A DNA stretch of 64,000 nucleotides from JASGIT01 sp047601665 (GTDB taxonomy: Bacteria; Pseudomonadota; Gammaproteobacteria; Burkholderiales; Burkholderiaceae_C), in NCBI GenBank assembly GCA_047601665.1, contig JASGIT010000001.1:1-64000 (forward strand), given 5' to 3'. Positions 17,916 through 27,174 of the stretch are shown here, one piece after another. The translations under genes and the position numbers were made by a program. Each line of letters starts with the position of its first letter. Position 1 is the stretch's first letter. Under the pieces are notes generated by a model. It did not search any database, was not told the origin of the DNA, and saw only the letters and a list, made by a program, of their open reading frames with translations.

Positions 17916-20756
17916 TTACAGCGTGCGCGCGATTTCCTTGATCTCGAAGAGCTCCAACTGATCACCTTCCTTGATGTCGTTGTAGTTCTTGAGCTTGATA
18001 CCGCACTCGAAGCCTTCCTTGACTTCCTTCACGTCGTCCTTCATGCGGCGCACCGACTCGACCTCGCCCGTGTAGATGACCACGTTGTCGCGCAGCAGGC
18101 GGAAGCGGCAGCCGCGCGTGACCTGGCCCGACGTGATGTACGAGCCCGCCACCGTGCCGATCTTGGAGGCCACGAACACGGTGCGGATCTCCGCCGTGCC
18201 GATGGCTTCCTCGCGCTGCTCGGGCGCCAACATGCCGGACATGGCCGCCTTCAGCTCATCCACCGCGTCGTAGATGATGTTGTAGTAGCGGATGTTGACG
18301 TCGTTGGTCTCGGCCGTCTTGCGCGCGCCGGCGTCGGCGCGCACGTTGAAGCCGATCACGATGGCCTTGGAGGCGATCGCCAGGTTCACGTCCGACTCGC
18401 TGATGCCACCCACGCCCGCGTACACCAGCTGCACGCGCACTTCGTCGGTGGACAGCTTGAGCAGCGAGGCCGCCAGCGCTTCCTGCGAGCCCTGCACGTC
18501 CGCCTTGATGATGATGGGCAGGTTCTGCACCTCGCCCGCCGTCATCTCGTTGAACACGTTCTCCAGCTTCGCCGCCTGCTGCTTGGCCAGCTTGGTGTTG
18601 CGGAACTTGCCCGCGCGGTAGGTGGCGATTTCGCGGGCGCGGCGCTCGTCGGCCAGCACCATGAACTCGTCGCCGGCCTGCGGCACGTCCGACAGGCCCT
18701 GGATTTCGACCGGGATCGACGGGCCCGCCGTCTTGGCCGGCTTGCCGTTCTCGTCGGTCATGGCGCGCACGCGGCCATAGGTCTGGCCCGCGAGCACCAC
18801 GTCGCCCACCTTCAGCGTGCCGGACTGCACCAGCACGGTGGCGACCGGGCCGCGGCCCTTGTCCAGCTGCGCTTCGATGACCAGGCCCTTGGCCATGGCG
18901 TCGACCGGCGCCTTCAGTTCCAGCACCTCGGCCTGCAGCAGCACCTGTTCGAGCAGTTCGTCGATGCCCATGCCGGTCTTGGACGACACGGCCACGAAGG
19001 GCGAGTCGCCGCCGTACTCTTCGGGCACGACCTCCTCGGCCACCAGTTCCTGCTTCACGCGGTCGGGGTTGGCGTCGGGCTTGTCGGCCTTGGTGATGGC
19101 GACCACGATCGGCACCTTGGCCGCCTTGGCGTGCTTGATGGCTTCCTTGGTCTGGGGCATGACGCCGTCGTCCGCCGCCACCACCAGGATGACGATGTCG
19201 GTGGCCTGCGCGCCACGGGCACGCATGGCGGTGAACGCCTCGTGGCCGGGGGTGTCGAGGAACGACACCACGCCGCGCGGCGTCTCGACGTGGTAGGCGC
19301 CGATGTGCTGCGTGATGCCGCCGGCTTCGCCCGCCGCCACCTTGGCGCGGCGGATGTAGTCCAGCAGCGAGGTCTTGCCGTGGTCCACGTGGCCCATGAC
19401 GGTGACCACGGGCGCGCGCGGCAGCGCCTCGGCTTCCTGGCCGGACACTTCCTCGTCGGTAAACGCCTCGGGGTCGTCCAGCGCGGCCACCACGGCCTTG
19501 TGGCCCATTTCCTCGACCACGATCATGGCCGTGTCCTGGTCCAGCGGCTGGTTGATGGTGACCATCTGGCCCATCTTCATCAGCGCCTTGATGACCTCGT
19601 TGGCCTTCACGGCCATCTTGTGCGCCAGTTCGGCCACGGTGATGGTCTCGGGCACGTGCACTTCGATGACGCGCGCTTCCACCGGCGCGGCGGCGGCCTG
19701 CTGGCGATCGTCGTCGCGGTCATGGCGACGGCCGCCGCGCGGCCCGCCGCGCCAGTTGTTGCGGCCCACGCCGCCCGTGCTGTCGCCACGGGTCTTGATT
19801 TCCTTCTTCTTGCCCTGGTCGTTGGCCCAGCTCGACGAGAGCTTGGCGGACTTGACTTCCTTGTTGCCGCCCGGGGCCGCGGGCGCGGCAGCGCCCGTAC
19901 GCGCGCCGCCCGTGCCCGTGGCGGGCTTGTGCAGCGTGCCCTTCTTGGCGTCCGCCGCAGGGGCGGCGGGCTTGGGCTCCTCGGGTTTCTTGGCGACCAG
20001 CACCTTCTTGGGCGCGGCCATCATGGCGCGGATGGCCTCGGCCTCGGCCAGGGCCTTGCGGCGACGCTCGTCCAGGTCGGCGGCGCGCGCGGTTTCCTCG
20101 GCAGCGCGGGCCTTGGACTCGGCCTCGGCCTTGGCGCGGGCTTCCTCCTGCGCGGCGGCGCGGGCGGCGGCTTCGGCGGCCTGCTGCTGCTGCTGCTCTT
20201 CGCGCGCGGCGCTGGCCTGGGCCTTCTTCTGCGCTTCCTGCTCGGCGTAGGCGGCGGCGCGCTCCTCGGCCTCGCGCTCGCGGCGCTCGCGCTCTTCGCG
20301 GGCGGAGCGTTCGGCCACCAGGTCTTCCTCCTGGCGGCGGATCAGCTCGGCCTGGCGGCGCGCCTCTTCCTCGCGGCGGGCCAGTTCCTGGTCTTCCGCC
20401 GACGAGGCTTCCTGGAGCATCTGGGACGCGGGCGCGGCCGTTTCGGCCTCGGGCTCGTCGCGCTTGATGAAGGTGCGCTTCTTGCGCACCTCCACCTGGA
20501 TGGTGCGGGCCTTGCCCGTGGCGTCGGCCTGCTTGATCTCGCTGGTGGACTTCTTCACCAGCGTGATCTTCTTGCGGTCGCCGCCCGCGGAGCCATGGCT
20601 GGCCTGCAGGAAGGCCAACAGCTTCTGCTTGTCGGCTTCGTTCAGCGCGTCTTGCGACGAGGCCTTGGACACGCCCGCGGAGCGCAGTTGCTCCAGCAGG
20701 GTTTCAGGCGATTTCTTGAGTTCGGCCGCGAAGTCGGCCACAGTGTTACTCGACAT
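17916..20756 (-). CDS. infB: Translation initiation factor IF-2
   Basis: IF-2 brings fMet-tRNA to the 30S subunit. The 946 residues comprise a short N-terminal IF2_N domain (about 1-55). A long, highly charged Ala/Glu/Arg-rich region (about 95-330), probably helical and flexible, is followed by a Gly/Arg patch (GGPRGGRRHDRDDD). The GTPase domain has G1 GHVDHGKTSLLD near 450, DTPGHEAF, and TKADKPDANPD. C-terminal beta-barrels end in LELFEIKEIARTL. The long N-terminal region is typical of beta-proteobacteria. It follows nusA by 24 bases. The opposite strand carries a very long open frame that is only a codon-bias shadow. Confidence 0.97.
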   Translation of the reverse strand: MSSNTVADFAAELKKSPETLLEQLRSAGVSKASSQDALNEADKQKLLAFLQASHGSAGGDRKKITLVKKSTSEIKQADATGKARTIQVEVRKKRTFIKRDEPEAETAAPASQMLQEASSAEDQELARREEEARRQAELIRRQEEDLVAERSAREERERREREAEERAAAYAEQEAQKKAQASAAREEQQQQQAAEAAARAAAQEEARAKAEAESKARAAEETARAADLDERRRKALAEAEAIRAMMAAPKKVLVAKKPEEPKPAAPAADAKKGTLHKPATGTGGARTGAAAPAAPGGNKEVKSAKLSSSWANDQGKKKEIKTRGDSTGGVGRNNWRGGPRGGRRHDRDDDRQQAAAAPVEARVIEVHVPETITVAELAHKMAVKANEVIKALMKMGQMVTINQPLDQDTAMIVVEEMGHKAVVAALDDPEAFTDEEVSGQEAEALPRAPVVTVMGHVDHGKTSLLDYIRRAKVAAGEAGGITQHIGAYHVETPRGVVSFLDTPGHEAFTAMRARGAQATDIVILVVAADDGVMPQTKEAIKHAKAAKVPIVVAITKADKPDANPDRVKQELVAEEVVPEEYGGDSPFVAVSSKTGMGIDELLEQVLLQAEVLELKAPVDAMAKGLVIEAQLDKGRGPVATVLVQSGTLKVGDVVLAGQTYGRVRAMTDENGKPAKTAGPSIPVEIQGLSDVPQAGDEFMVLADERRAREIATYRAGKFRNTKLAKQQAAKLENVFNEMTAGEVQNLPIIIKADVQGSQEALAASLLKLSTDEVRVQLVYAGVGGISESDVNLAIASKAIVIGFNVRADAGARKTAETNDVNIRYYNIIYDAVDELKAAMSGMLAPEQREEAIGTAEIRTVFVASKIGTVAGSYITSGQVTRGCRFRLLRDNVVIYTGEVESVRRMKDDVKEVKEGFECGIKLKNYNDIKEGDQLELFEIKEIARTL

Positions 20757-20780
20757 ATTCGGTATGAACCTCCCTGACCT

Positions 20781-22265
20781 TTACTCTTGCCCCGTGAACC
20801 AGTGCTCGCGCGCCTTGAGGATCAAGGCTTTCGCTTCGTCAGCGGTCTGTCCGGTCAGTTCGGTCAGTTCATCAATGGCCAGATCGGCCAGGTCGTCGCG
20901 GGTGTGTACGCCGCCCGCGGTCAGCTTGGCGATGAGTTCGGGCGTCAGGCCTTCCAGGTCGCGCAGGTCCTGCGAGACGCCATCCACGCTCTCTTCACGG
21001 GCGATTTCCAGGGTCAGCAGCGCGTCCTTGGCGCGGGCGCGCAGCTCGTTCACGGTGTCTTCGTCGAAGCTCTCGATCTCCAGCATTTCCTGCAGCGGCA
21101 CGTAGGCCACTTCTTCCAGGCTGGTGAAGCCTTCCTCGATCAGGATGTCGGCGATTTCCTCGTCCACGTCGAGCTTTTCCATGAACAGGGCGCGCGCGGC
21201 GCCGGTTTCGTCGGCCTGCTTCTGCGCGGATTCGGCGGCGTCCATGATGTTGATCTTCCAGCCCGTGAGGTCGGAAGCCAAGCGCACGTTCTGCCCGCCG
21301 CGGCCAATCGCGATGGCGAGGTTTTCCTCGTCCACCACCACGTCCATGGCGCGCTTTTCCTCGTCCACCACGATGGACGAGACGTTGGCCGGAGCCAGCG
21401 CGCCGATCACGAACTGGGCCGGGTCCTCGGACCAGAGCACGATGTCCACGCGCTCGCCCGCGAGCTCGTTGGTCACGGCATTGACGCGCGTGCCGCGCAC
21501 GCCCACGCAGGTGCCGATGGGGTCCACGCGCTTGTCGTGACTCAGCACGGCGATCTTGGCGCGGCTGCCGGGGTCGCGGGCGCAGCTCTTGATTTCGAGC
21601 AGGCCCTGCTCGATCTCGGGCACCTCGTTGCGGAACAGCTCGATCATGAACTCGGGCGCTGAACGCGAGAGGATGATGGGCGCGCCGCGCAGCGTCAGGT
21701 CCACTTCCATGATCATGGCGCGCACGCGGTCGCCGTTGCGCAGGTTTTCCTTCGGAATCATCTCGCTGCGCTTGAGGCGGCCTTCCACGCGGCCCGACTC
21801 GACGATGATGTCGCCCTTGTCCATGCGCTTGACGGTGCCGGTGAAGATCTTCTCACCCCGGCTCATGAAGTCGTTGAGCAGCATTTCGCGCTCGGCGTCG
21901 CGGATTTTCTGCAGGATGACCTGCTTGGCCGCCATCGCGCCGATGCGGCCGATGGGCACGGATTCCACGCCTTCCTCGATGTACTCGCCCACCTCGATGC
22001 CGGGCACGCGCTCCTGCGCGTCCATCAGCAGTTCCTCGGCATCGGGGTTCTGCAGGCCCGCGTCATCGGGCACCACCAGCCAGCGGCGGAAGGTTTCGTA
22101 GTTGCCGCTGTCGCGGTCGATGGCGACGCGGATGTCCACCTCGCCCTCGTAGAGCTTCTTGGTGGCCTGGGCCAGCGCCAATTCCACCGCGCCCAGCACC
22201 ACATCGCGCTCGACGTTCTTCTCGCGCGAAATGGCTTCCACCAACATCAACAGTTCGCGATTCAT
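20781..22265 (-). CDS. nusA: Transcription termination/antitermination factor NusA
   Basis: A 494-residue RNA polymerase-binding factor with an N-terminal domain starting MNRELLMLVEAISREKNVERDVV. An S1 domain (around IFTGTVKRMDKGDIIVESG) and two KH domains (with the GVRGTRVNAVTNELAGERVDIV segment) follow. Two C-terminal acidic helix-hairpin-helix repeats occupy about 365-494. Order and length are standard. It is the second gene of rimP-nusA-infB, with 65 bases from the rimP stop. Confidence 0.97.
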   Translation of the reverse strand: MNRELLMLVEAISREKNVERDVVLGAVELALAQATKKLYEGEVDIRVAIDRDSGNYETFRRWLVVPDDAGLQNPDAEELLMDAQERVPGIEVGEYIEEGVESVPIGRIGAMAAKQVILQKIRDAEREMLLNDFMSRGEKIFTGTVKRMDKGDIIVESGRVEGRLKRSEMIPKENLRNGDRVRAMIMEVDLTLRGAPIILSRSAPEFMIELFRNEVPEIEQGLLEIKSCARDPGSRAKIAVLSHDKRVDPIGTCVGVRGTRVNAVTNELAGERVDIVLWSEDPAQFVIGALAPANVSSIVVDEEKRAMDVVVDEENLAIAIGRGGQNVRLASDLTGWKINIMDAAESAQKQADETGAARALFMEKLDVDEEIADILIEEGFTSLEEVAYVPLQEMLEIESFDEDTVNELRARAKDALLTLEIAREESVDGVSQDLRDLEGLTPELIAKLTAGGVHTRDDLADLAIDELTELTGQTADEAKALILKAREHWFTGQE

Positions 22266-22330
22266 GCGACGACTCCTCTATTTCTCTATTCCCTGCGGGG
22301 CGGGAACCCCTGTTCCTGGCCCCATGTTCT

Positions 22331-22891
22331 TTACGTGCGAGCCTGGCGCCCCTTGAAGTTCACGATGGGCGCGAGCCGCGCCTCGCGCAGCTCGTCGAGC
22401 GTGAAGCCCATGGCCTGCAGCGGCGCGGGCGCGCGCTTCTTGCTCACGCGCTGGCCGGGCTTGACCGGCGGCTCGTCGCTCCACACGATCTGCCAGCCCC
22501 CGCCCTCCGCGCGCTCCAGCGTGCCGCGGAACTTCTTGCGGTTGGCGTTCACCTGGCCCGCCGCGGCCTCGCCGATCGGCGCCTTGAGCGTGAGGTCGAT
22601 CACCTCGCCCACGAAGCGCTCGAAGTCCTGCGCATGGCGCAGGGGCCGGTCGATGCCGGGCGAGGCGACTTCGAGCCGCTTGTAGTCCACGCCATCGACT
22701 TCGAGCGCGAACTGCAGCTGGCGCGTGACCTTCTCGCAGTCCTCGACCGTGACGAACTGCTCCGGCGCCTCGGCCCCCTGCCAGGGCAAATCGATGGTGA
22801 TGCGTAGCAGGCCGCCCGCGGAGCGCTCGATCTCCACCAGGTCGTAGCCCAGTCCGGCCACGGTTTGTTCGACGATTTGCTGCAATGCCAC
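22331..22891 (-). CDS. rimP: Ribosome maturation factor RimP
   Basis: A 186-residue factor for 30S maturation and first gene of the rimP-nusA-infB operon. It begins VALQQIVEQTVAGLGYDLVEIERS; the GTG at 22891 matches the family start. A TTG 12 codons further up is open, but it lies at the edge of the upstream terminator, so I reject it. The pattern LEVASPGIDRPL is the family hallmark. The C-terminal SH3-like domain ends in a basic tail. The operon promoter should lie within about 40 bases after the terminator. Confidence 0.95.
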   Translation of the reverse strand: MALQQIVEQTVAGLGYDLVEIERSAGGLLRITIDLPWQGAEAPEQFVTVEDCEKVTRQLQFALEVDGVDYKRLEVASPGIDRPLRHAQDFERFVGEVIDLTLKAPIGEAAAGQVNANRKKFRGTLERAEGGGWQIVWSDEPPVKPGQRVSKKRAPAPLQAMGFTLDELREARLAPIVNFKGRQART

Positions 22892-22925
22892 GTGTGATTC
22901 GAGGGGGTTCCAAAAGCGATCGACC

Positions 22926-22957
22926 AAAAAAAACGGGCGGTGAGTACCCGCCCGTTT
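22926..22957 (-). terminator. Rho-independent terminator between thioredoxin-like gene and rimP
   Basis: Perfect ten-base stem AAACGGGCGG (22931-22940) / CCGCCCGTTT (22948-22957), seven-base loop. Read on the minus strand it is followed by a run of eight T residues. It ends the thioredoxin-like transcript 43 bases past its stop and separates it from the rimP operon. Confidence 0.92.
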
Positions 22958-22999
22958 GGTCGTGAAGCCTCAGATTATAGCCTGTAACGTGTTGATTTG

Positions 23000-23350
23000 C
23001 TAGGCTCTGGCGGCCCGTATGCGCCCGAACAACGCCTGGGCCTCGGCGGCGGCCGCGCCCTGCCCGTCCCGCAGGCTGGCCAGCAGCCGCTCCAGCACGG
23101 CGGCCTGCGGCAGCAGCGGCCCCAGGAAGCGGGCCTGGCGGCCATCGGCGATCAGCAGCGTGGGGAAGGTTTCCACGTCCAGATCGCCCGCTATGGTCTC
23201 ATCGTCCTCCACGTCCACCCACTCGAAGCGCGCCTCGGGGTGCGCGGCAGCCAGCGCGTCGAACAGCGCGCGGTACTCACGGCAGGTGCCGCACCAGTCC
23301 GCGCACAGGCACACCACCCACCAGGGAGCTTGGGACGACGGGCTGGGCAT
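23000..23350 (-). CDS. Thioredoxin-like protein
   Basis: A 116-residue thioredoxin-fold protein with the redox motif WCGTC (CADWCGTCREYR), a central acidic strand FEWVDVEDDE, and the cis-proline segment ETFPTLL. The WCGTC variant of WCGPC suggests an altered redox potential. No signal peptide, so probably cytoplasmic. I chose the ATG at 23350 over a TTG 12 codons upstream. It is a single-gene unit ending in the terminator at 22926-22957. Confidence 0.85.
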   Translation of the reverse strand: MPSPSSQAPWWVVCLCADWCGTCREYRALFDALAAAHPEARFEWVDVEDDETIAGDLDVETFPTLLIADGRQARFLGPLLPQAAVLERLLASLRDGQGAAAAEAQALFGRIRAARA

Positions 23351-23421
23351 GGGAAGGACGGGCAATGGAGCGAACGAAAGCGGCAAAGTCTACTGGAATC
23401 GCCCCCGCATAATCCCCGCCC

Positions 23422-24453
23422 ATGGCCGCCTACATCCTCAAGCGCATCCTGCTCATGCTGCCCACGCTGCTGGGCGTGCTGCTGCTGACCTTCGTGGTGA
23501 TCCAGTTCGTGCCCGGCGGGCCGGTGGAGCAGTACCTGGCCGAGGCCAAGGCCGGCGCGGGCGGGCGCGGCGCGGAGGGCGCGGGCCTGGCCTACCGTGG
23601 CGGCCAGGGCGTGGACCCGAAACGGCTGGAGCAGATCAAGGCGCTGTACGGTTTCGACCAGCCCGCTCCCGAGCGCTTCGCGCGGATGCTGGGCCAGTTC
23701 GCGCGCTTCGACCTGGGGCGCAGCTTTTTCCAGAACAAGGACGTGTGGCAACTGGTGAAGGAGAAGCTGCCCGTCTCCATCAGCCTGGGGCTGTGGACGT
23801 TTTTCATCAGCTACCTGGTGGCGGTGCCGCTGGGCGTGGCCAAGGCGGTGCGCGCGGGCTCGCGGTTCGACCTGGCGACCACGCTGCTCATCCTGGTGGG
23901 CTACGCGATTCCGGGCTTCGTGCTGGGCGTGGCGCTGCTGGTGATTTTTGGCGGGCAGCTGCAGTGGTTTCCGCTGCGCGGGCTGACTTCGGCGAATTGG
24001 GACGAACTGTCGTGGGGCGCGCGCATCGCGGACTACCTCTGGCACATCACCCTGCCTGTGACGGCGATGGTGGCGGGCAGCTTCGCGGTGACGGCCATGC
24101 TGACCAAGAACGCCTTCCTCGAAGAAATCCGCAAGCAGTACGTGCTGACGGCGCGGGCCAAGGGCTTGAGCGAGCGCCAGGTACTGTGGCGGCACGTGTT
24201 CCGCAATGCGCTCATTCCGATCGTCACGGGGTTTCCGGCGGCGTTCGTCGGGGCGTTCTTCACGGGGTCGCTGCTGATCGAGACGCTGTTCTCGCTCGAC
24301 GGGCTGGGGCTGCTGAGCTACGAGAGCGTGATCCGCCGCGACTACCCCGTGGTGCTGGGCACGCTGTATCTGTTCACGCTGATCGGGCTGGTGACCAAGC
24401 TCGTCAGCGACCTTTGCTATGTATGGGTAGACCCGCGTGTCAAGTTCGATTAG
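23422..24453 (+). CDS. yejB: ABC transporter permease, YejB-type (peptide/microcin C import)
   Basis: A 343-residue inner-membrane subunit of a DppB/YejB-type importer, with about six membrane helices. It has an extended periplasmic loop (about 30-90) typical of YejB and the cytoplasmic EAA-type loop TARAKGLSERQVLWRHVFRNALIPI that contacts the ATPase. It overlaps the yejE start by 17 bases. First gene of yejB-yejE-yejF. The family imports oligopeptides and, in enterobacteria, microcin C-like peptide antibiotics. Confidence 0.92.
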   Translation: MAAYILKRILLMLPTLLGVLLLTFVVIQFVPGGPVEQYLAEAKAGAGGRGAEGAGLAYRGGQGVDPKRLEQIKALYGFDQPAPERFARMLGQFARFDLGRSFFQNKDVWQLVKEKLPVSISLGLWTFFISYLVAVPLGVAKAVRAGSRFDLATTLLILVGYAIPGFVLGVALLVIFGGQLQWFPLRGLTSANWDELSWGARIADYLWHITLPVTAMVAGSFAVTAMLTKNAFLEEIRKQYVLTARAKGLSERQVLWRHVFRNALIPIVTGFPAAFVGAFFTGSLLIETLFSLDGLGLLSYESVIRRDYPVVLGTLYLFTLIGLVTKLVSDLCYVWVDPRVKFD

Positions 24454-25483
24454 TCCTGCATCCCAATCCCCCGCGCGCCGCGCCTGGCGGCGCTTCCGGC
24501 GCAACCGCCTGGGCTACTGGAGCCTGGTGCTGTTCGCCGCCCTGGTGGCCTTCAGCCTGTGCGCCGAGCTCATCAGCAACGACCGCCCCCTGGTGGTGCG
24601 CTATGAGGGCCGCACCTACTTCCCCCTGCTGAAGGACTACCCCGAGACCACCTTCGGCGGCGACTTCCAGACGCCCACGGACTACCTCGACCCCTTCATC
24701 CGCGAGCGCATCACGCGGGGCGGCAACTGGGCGCTGTACACGCTCAACCCCTACGGCCAGAACACCATCAATTACTTTGCCCAGGAGCCCAACCCCGCAC
24801 CACCCTCGCGCGCCAACTGGCTGGGCACGGACGACCGGGGGCGCGACCTGCTCGCGCAGCTGATTTACGGCTTTCGCGTGAGCGTGCTGTTCGGGCTGGC
24901 GCTCACCGTCACCGGCGTGGTGCTGGGCGTGGCGACGGGGGCGGTGCAGGGCTTCTTCGGCGGGCGCACGGATTTGGTGTTCCAGCGCGTCATCGAGGTC
25001 TGGAGCTCCATGCCCGCGCTGTACCTGCTCATCATCTTCAGCGCCGTGTTCGCGCCCAGCGTGGGGCTGCTGCTGGTGCTGCTGAGCCTGTTCGGCTGGA
25101 TGGGGCTGTCGGACTACGTGCGCGCCGAGTTCCTGCGCAACCGCCAGCTCGACTACGTGAAGGCCGCGCGCGCCCTGGGCGTGCACGGCGGGCAGATCGT
25201 ATGGCGGCACATCCTGCCCAACAGCCTGACGCCGGTGGTCACCTTTTTGCCGTTCCAGATGAGCGCGGCCATTTTGTCGCTGACCTCGCTCGACTTCCTG
25301 GGCCTGGGCGTTCCGCCCGGCACGCCCAGCCTGGGCGAACTGCTGAGCCAGGGCAAGAACAGCATCGATGCGTGGTGGATCTCGCTGTCCACCTTCGGCG
25401 TGCTGGTCGCCACGCTGCTGCTGCTCACCTTCATGGGCGACGCGCTGCGCGATGCGCTCGACCCGCGAAAGGCCGACCGATGA
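24437..25483 (+). CDS. yejE: ABC transporter permease, YejE-type
   Basis: A 348-residue second permease starting with GTG at 24437, inside the yejB end. It has a conserved N-terminal helix LGYWSLVLFAALVAFSLCAELISNDRP and a long periplasmic segment (RYEGRTYFPLLKDYPETTFGG). ANWLGTDDRGRDLLAQ and the coupling loop AARALGVHGGQIVWRHILPN follow. These are the signatures of the YejE/OppC branch. Its stop overlaps the yejF ATG by four bases. Confidence 0.93.
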   Translation: MSSSISPASQSPARRAWRRFRRNRLGYWSLVLFAALVAFSLCAELISNDRPLVVRYEGRTYFPLLKDYPETTFGGDFQTPTDYLDPFIRERITRGGNWALYTLNPYGQNTINYFAQEPNPAPPSRANWLGTDDRGRDLLAQLIYGFRVSVLFGLALTVTGVVLGVATGAVQGFFGGRTDLVFQRVIEVWSSMPALYLLIIFSAVFAPSVGLLLVLLSLFGWMGLSDYVRAEFLRNRQLDYVKAARALGVHGGQIVWRHILPNSLTPVVTFLPFQMSAAILSLTSLDFLGLGVPPGTPSLGELLSQGKNSIDAWWISLSTFGVLVATLLLLTFMGDALRDALDPRKADR

Positions 25484-27165
25484 ACATGGCCCCCACGCTC
25501 GGCACTGGCGTGTCCTCGCTGCCCCCCGAGGGGGCTCTCGCCGCCTTGGGGCGGCCCGGCGGCGGCTCGTCGTTGCTGGAAGTACGCGGCCTGCGCGTGG
25601 CCTTTGGCGACAAGGAAGTGGTGCACGGCGTCGATTTCGCCATCGCCCCCGGCGAAAAGCTCGCGCTGGTGGGCGAATCGGGCTCGGGCAAGTCCATCAC
25701 GGCACTTTCGCTGCTGCGCCTGGCGGGCGATGCGCGTGTCGAAGGCCAGGCCCTGCTGCGCGGGCGCGACCTGCTGGCCCTGAGCGAGCGCGAGATGCAG
25801 GCCGTGCGCGGCGGCGACATCGCCATGGTGTTCCAGGAGCCCATGACGGCGCTGAACCCGCTGATGACCGTGGGCCGCCAGATTGCGGAGGTTTTGGAGC
25901 AAAAAAAGGCGCTAGCCCCCGCCCAATCAGCGCTTGCAGCTATTGAACTACTAGCAAAAACCGGTATTCCCGAACCCGCGCGCCGCGCGCGCAGCTACCC
26001 GCACCAGCTTTCGGGCGGCCAGCGCCAGCGCGCCATGATCGCCATGGCCCTGGCCTGCGAGCCCGCGCTGCTGCTGGCCGACGAGCCCACCACCGCGCTC
26101 GACGTGACGCTGCGCGGCCAGATCCTCGACCTGCTGGCCGATCTGCAGCGGCAGAACGGCATGGCCGTGCTGCTCATCACCCACGACCTGAACCTGGTGC
26201 GCCGCTTCGCCGACCGCGTGGCGGTGATGGAGCATGGCGTGCTGGTGGAGCATGGCCCGGTGGAGCAAATCTTCAACGCGCCCCGGCACGCCTACACGCG
26301 CCGCCTGATCGCCAGCCAGCCGCAGCGCGACGTGGCGGAGCCCGCCGGTGGGACGCCCTTGCTGCGTGCCAGCCAACTGCGCGTGGCCTACCCCGTGCCC
26401 CTGCCCGGCCTGCGCGGCTGGTTCCGCAAGGGCGCGTTCGTGGCCGTGCAAGGAGCCGATCTGCAGCTGTCGCCCGGGCAGACGCTGGGCGTGGTGGGCG
26501 AATCGGGCTCGGGCAAATCCACGCTGGCCCAGGCCATCCTGGGCCTGCTGCCGCACGAGGGCGCGCTGGAAGTCGCGGGCCAGCCCTGGCAGCAGCCCGC
26601 CGCGCGCAACACGCCGCACAACCAGCAGCTGCGCCAGCGCGTGCAGGTGGTGTTCCAGGACCCGTTCTCGTCGCTGTCGCCGCGCCTGACGGTGGAAGAA
26701 ATCGTGGGCGAGGGGCTGCGCGTGCACGCGCCGCAAGCGCCCGAGGCCGAGCGCCGCACGCGCGTGCAGCAGGCGCTGGCCGACGTGGGGCTGACCGAGG
26801 CCCAGTTCCCCGGCCTGCTCGCGCGCTACCCGCACGAGTTTTCGGGCGGCCAGCGCCAGCGGCTGGCGATTGCGCGCGCGCTCATCGTGCAGCCGCAGCT
26901 GCTGGTGCTGGACGAACCGACCAGCGCGCTCGACGTGACCATCCAGCAGCAGGTGCTGGGCCTGCTGCAGCGCCTGCAAAAAGAGCGGCGCCTGAGCTAC
27001 CTGCTCATCACGCACGACGTGGAGGTCATCCGCGCCATGGCGCACGAGGTCATCGTGATGAAGGACGGCGCGGTGGTCGAAGCCGGGCCCGTGCAGCAGG
27101 TGCTCGAAGCGCCACGGCACCCCTACACGCAGCGGCTGGTGGCGGCGGCGCAAGTCCCGGCATAG
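25480..27165 (+). CDS. yejF: ABC transporter ATP-binding protein, YejF-type (two ATPase domains)
   Basis: A fused pair of ABC ATPases of 561 residues driving the YejBE permease. Walker A motifs are GESGSGKS at 65-72 and 340-347. Signature motifs (LSGGQRQR and FSGGQRQR) and Walker B (LLLADEPTT; LLVLDEPTS) occur in both halves, each with oligopeptide-transporter C-terminal extensions (PRHAYTRRL, PRHPYTQRL). Two oddities are visible. The first 30 residues, before LLEVRGLRVAFG, are encoded by two back-to-back GC-rich hairpins and are not part of the domain. Residues about 141-163 (QKKALAPAQSALAAIELLAK) coincide with a copy of the dispersed repeat, in frame. ATG at 25480 overlaps yejE by four bases. 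Confidence 0.93.
   Translation: MNMAPTLGTGVSSLPPEGALAALGRPGGGSSLLEVRGLRVAFGDKEVVHGVDFAIAPGEKLALVGESGSGKSITALSLLRLAGDARVEGQALLRGRDLLALSEREMQAVRGGDIAMVFQEPMTALNPLMTVGRQIAEVLEQKKALAPAQSALAAIELLAKTGIPEPARRARSYPHQLSGGQRQRAMIAMALACEPALLLADEPTTALDVTLRGQILDLLADLQRQNGMAVLLITHDLNLVRRFADRVAVMEHGVLVEHGPVEQIFNAPRHAYTRRLIASQPQRDVAEPAGGTPLLRASQLRVAYPVPLPGLRGWFRKGAFVAVQGADLQLSPGQTLGVVGESGSGKSTLAQAILGLLPHEGALEVAGQPWQQPAARNTPHNQQLRQRVQVVFQDPFSSLSPRLTVEEIVGEGLRVHAPQAPEAERRTRVQQALADVGLTEAQFPGLLARYPHEFSGGQRQRLAIARALIVQPQLLVLDEPTSALDVTIQQQVLGLLQRLQKERRLSYLLITHDVEVIRAMAHEVIVMKDGAVVEAGPVQQVLEAPRHPYTQRLVAAAQVPA
25521..25555. repeat. Two adjacent GC hairpins in the yejF leader
   Basis: GCCCCCCGAGGGGGC (25521-25535) and a stem GCCGCC-TTGG-GGCGGC (25540-25555). 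They encode the N-terminal extension of YejF. They look like a separate repeat family, single copy in this window. Confidence 0.5.
25901..25968 (+). repeat. Dispersed hairpin repeat, copy 4, inside yejF
   Basis: TCAGCGCTTGCAGCTATTGA matches the right half of the repeat core; the left half is degenerate (GGCGCTAGCCCCC). The stretch is more A-rich than the flanks and remains in frame with yejF. Confidence 0.6.
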
Positions 27166-27174
27166 CAGCGACCG

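Noticed and set aside
16926..20777. Plus-strand open frame of about 1,280 codons opposite infB
   Set aside because: Codon-bias shadow of infB, lepB and rbfA; no domain features.
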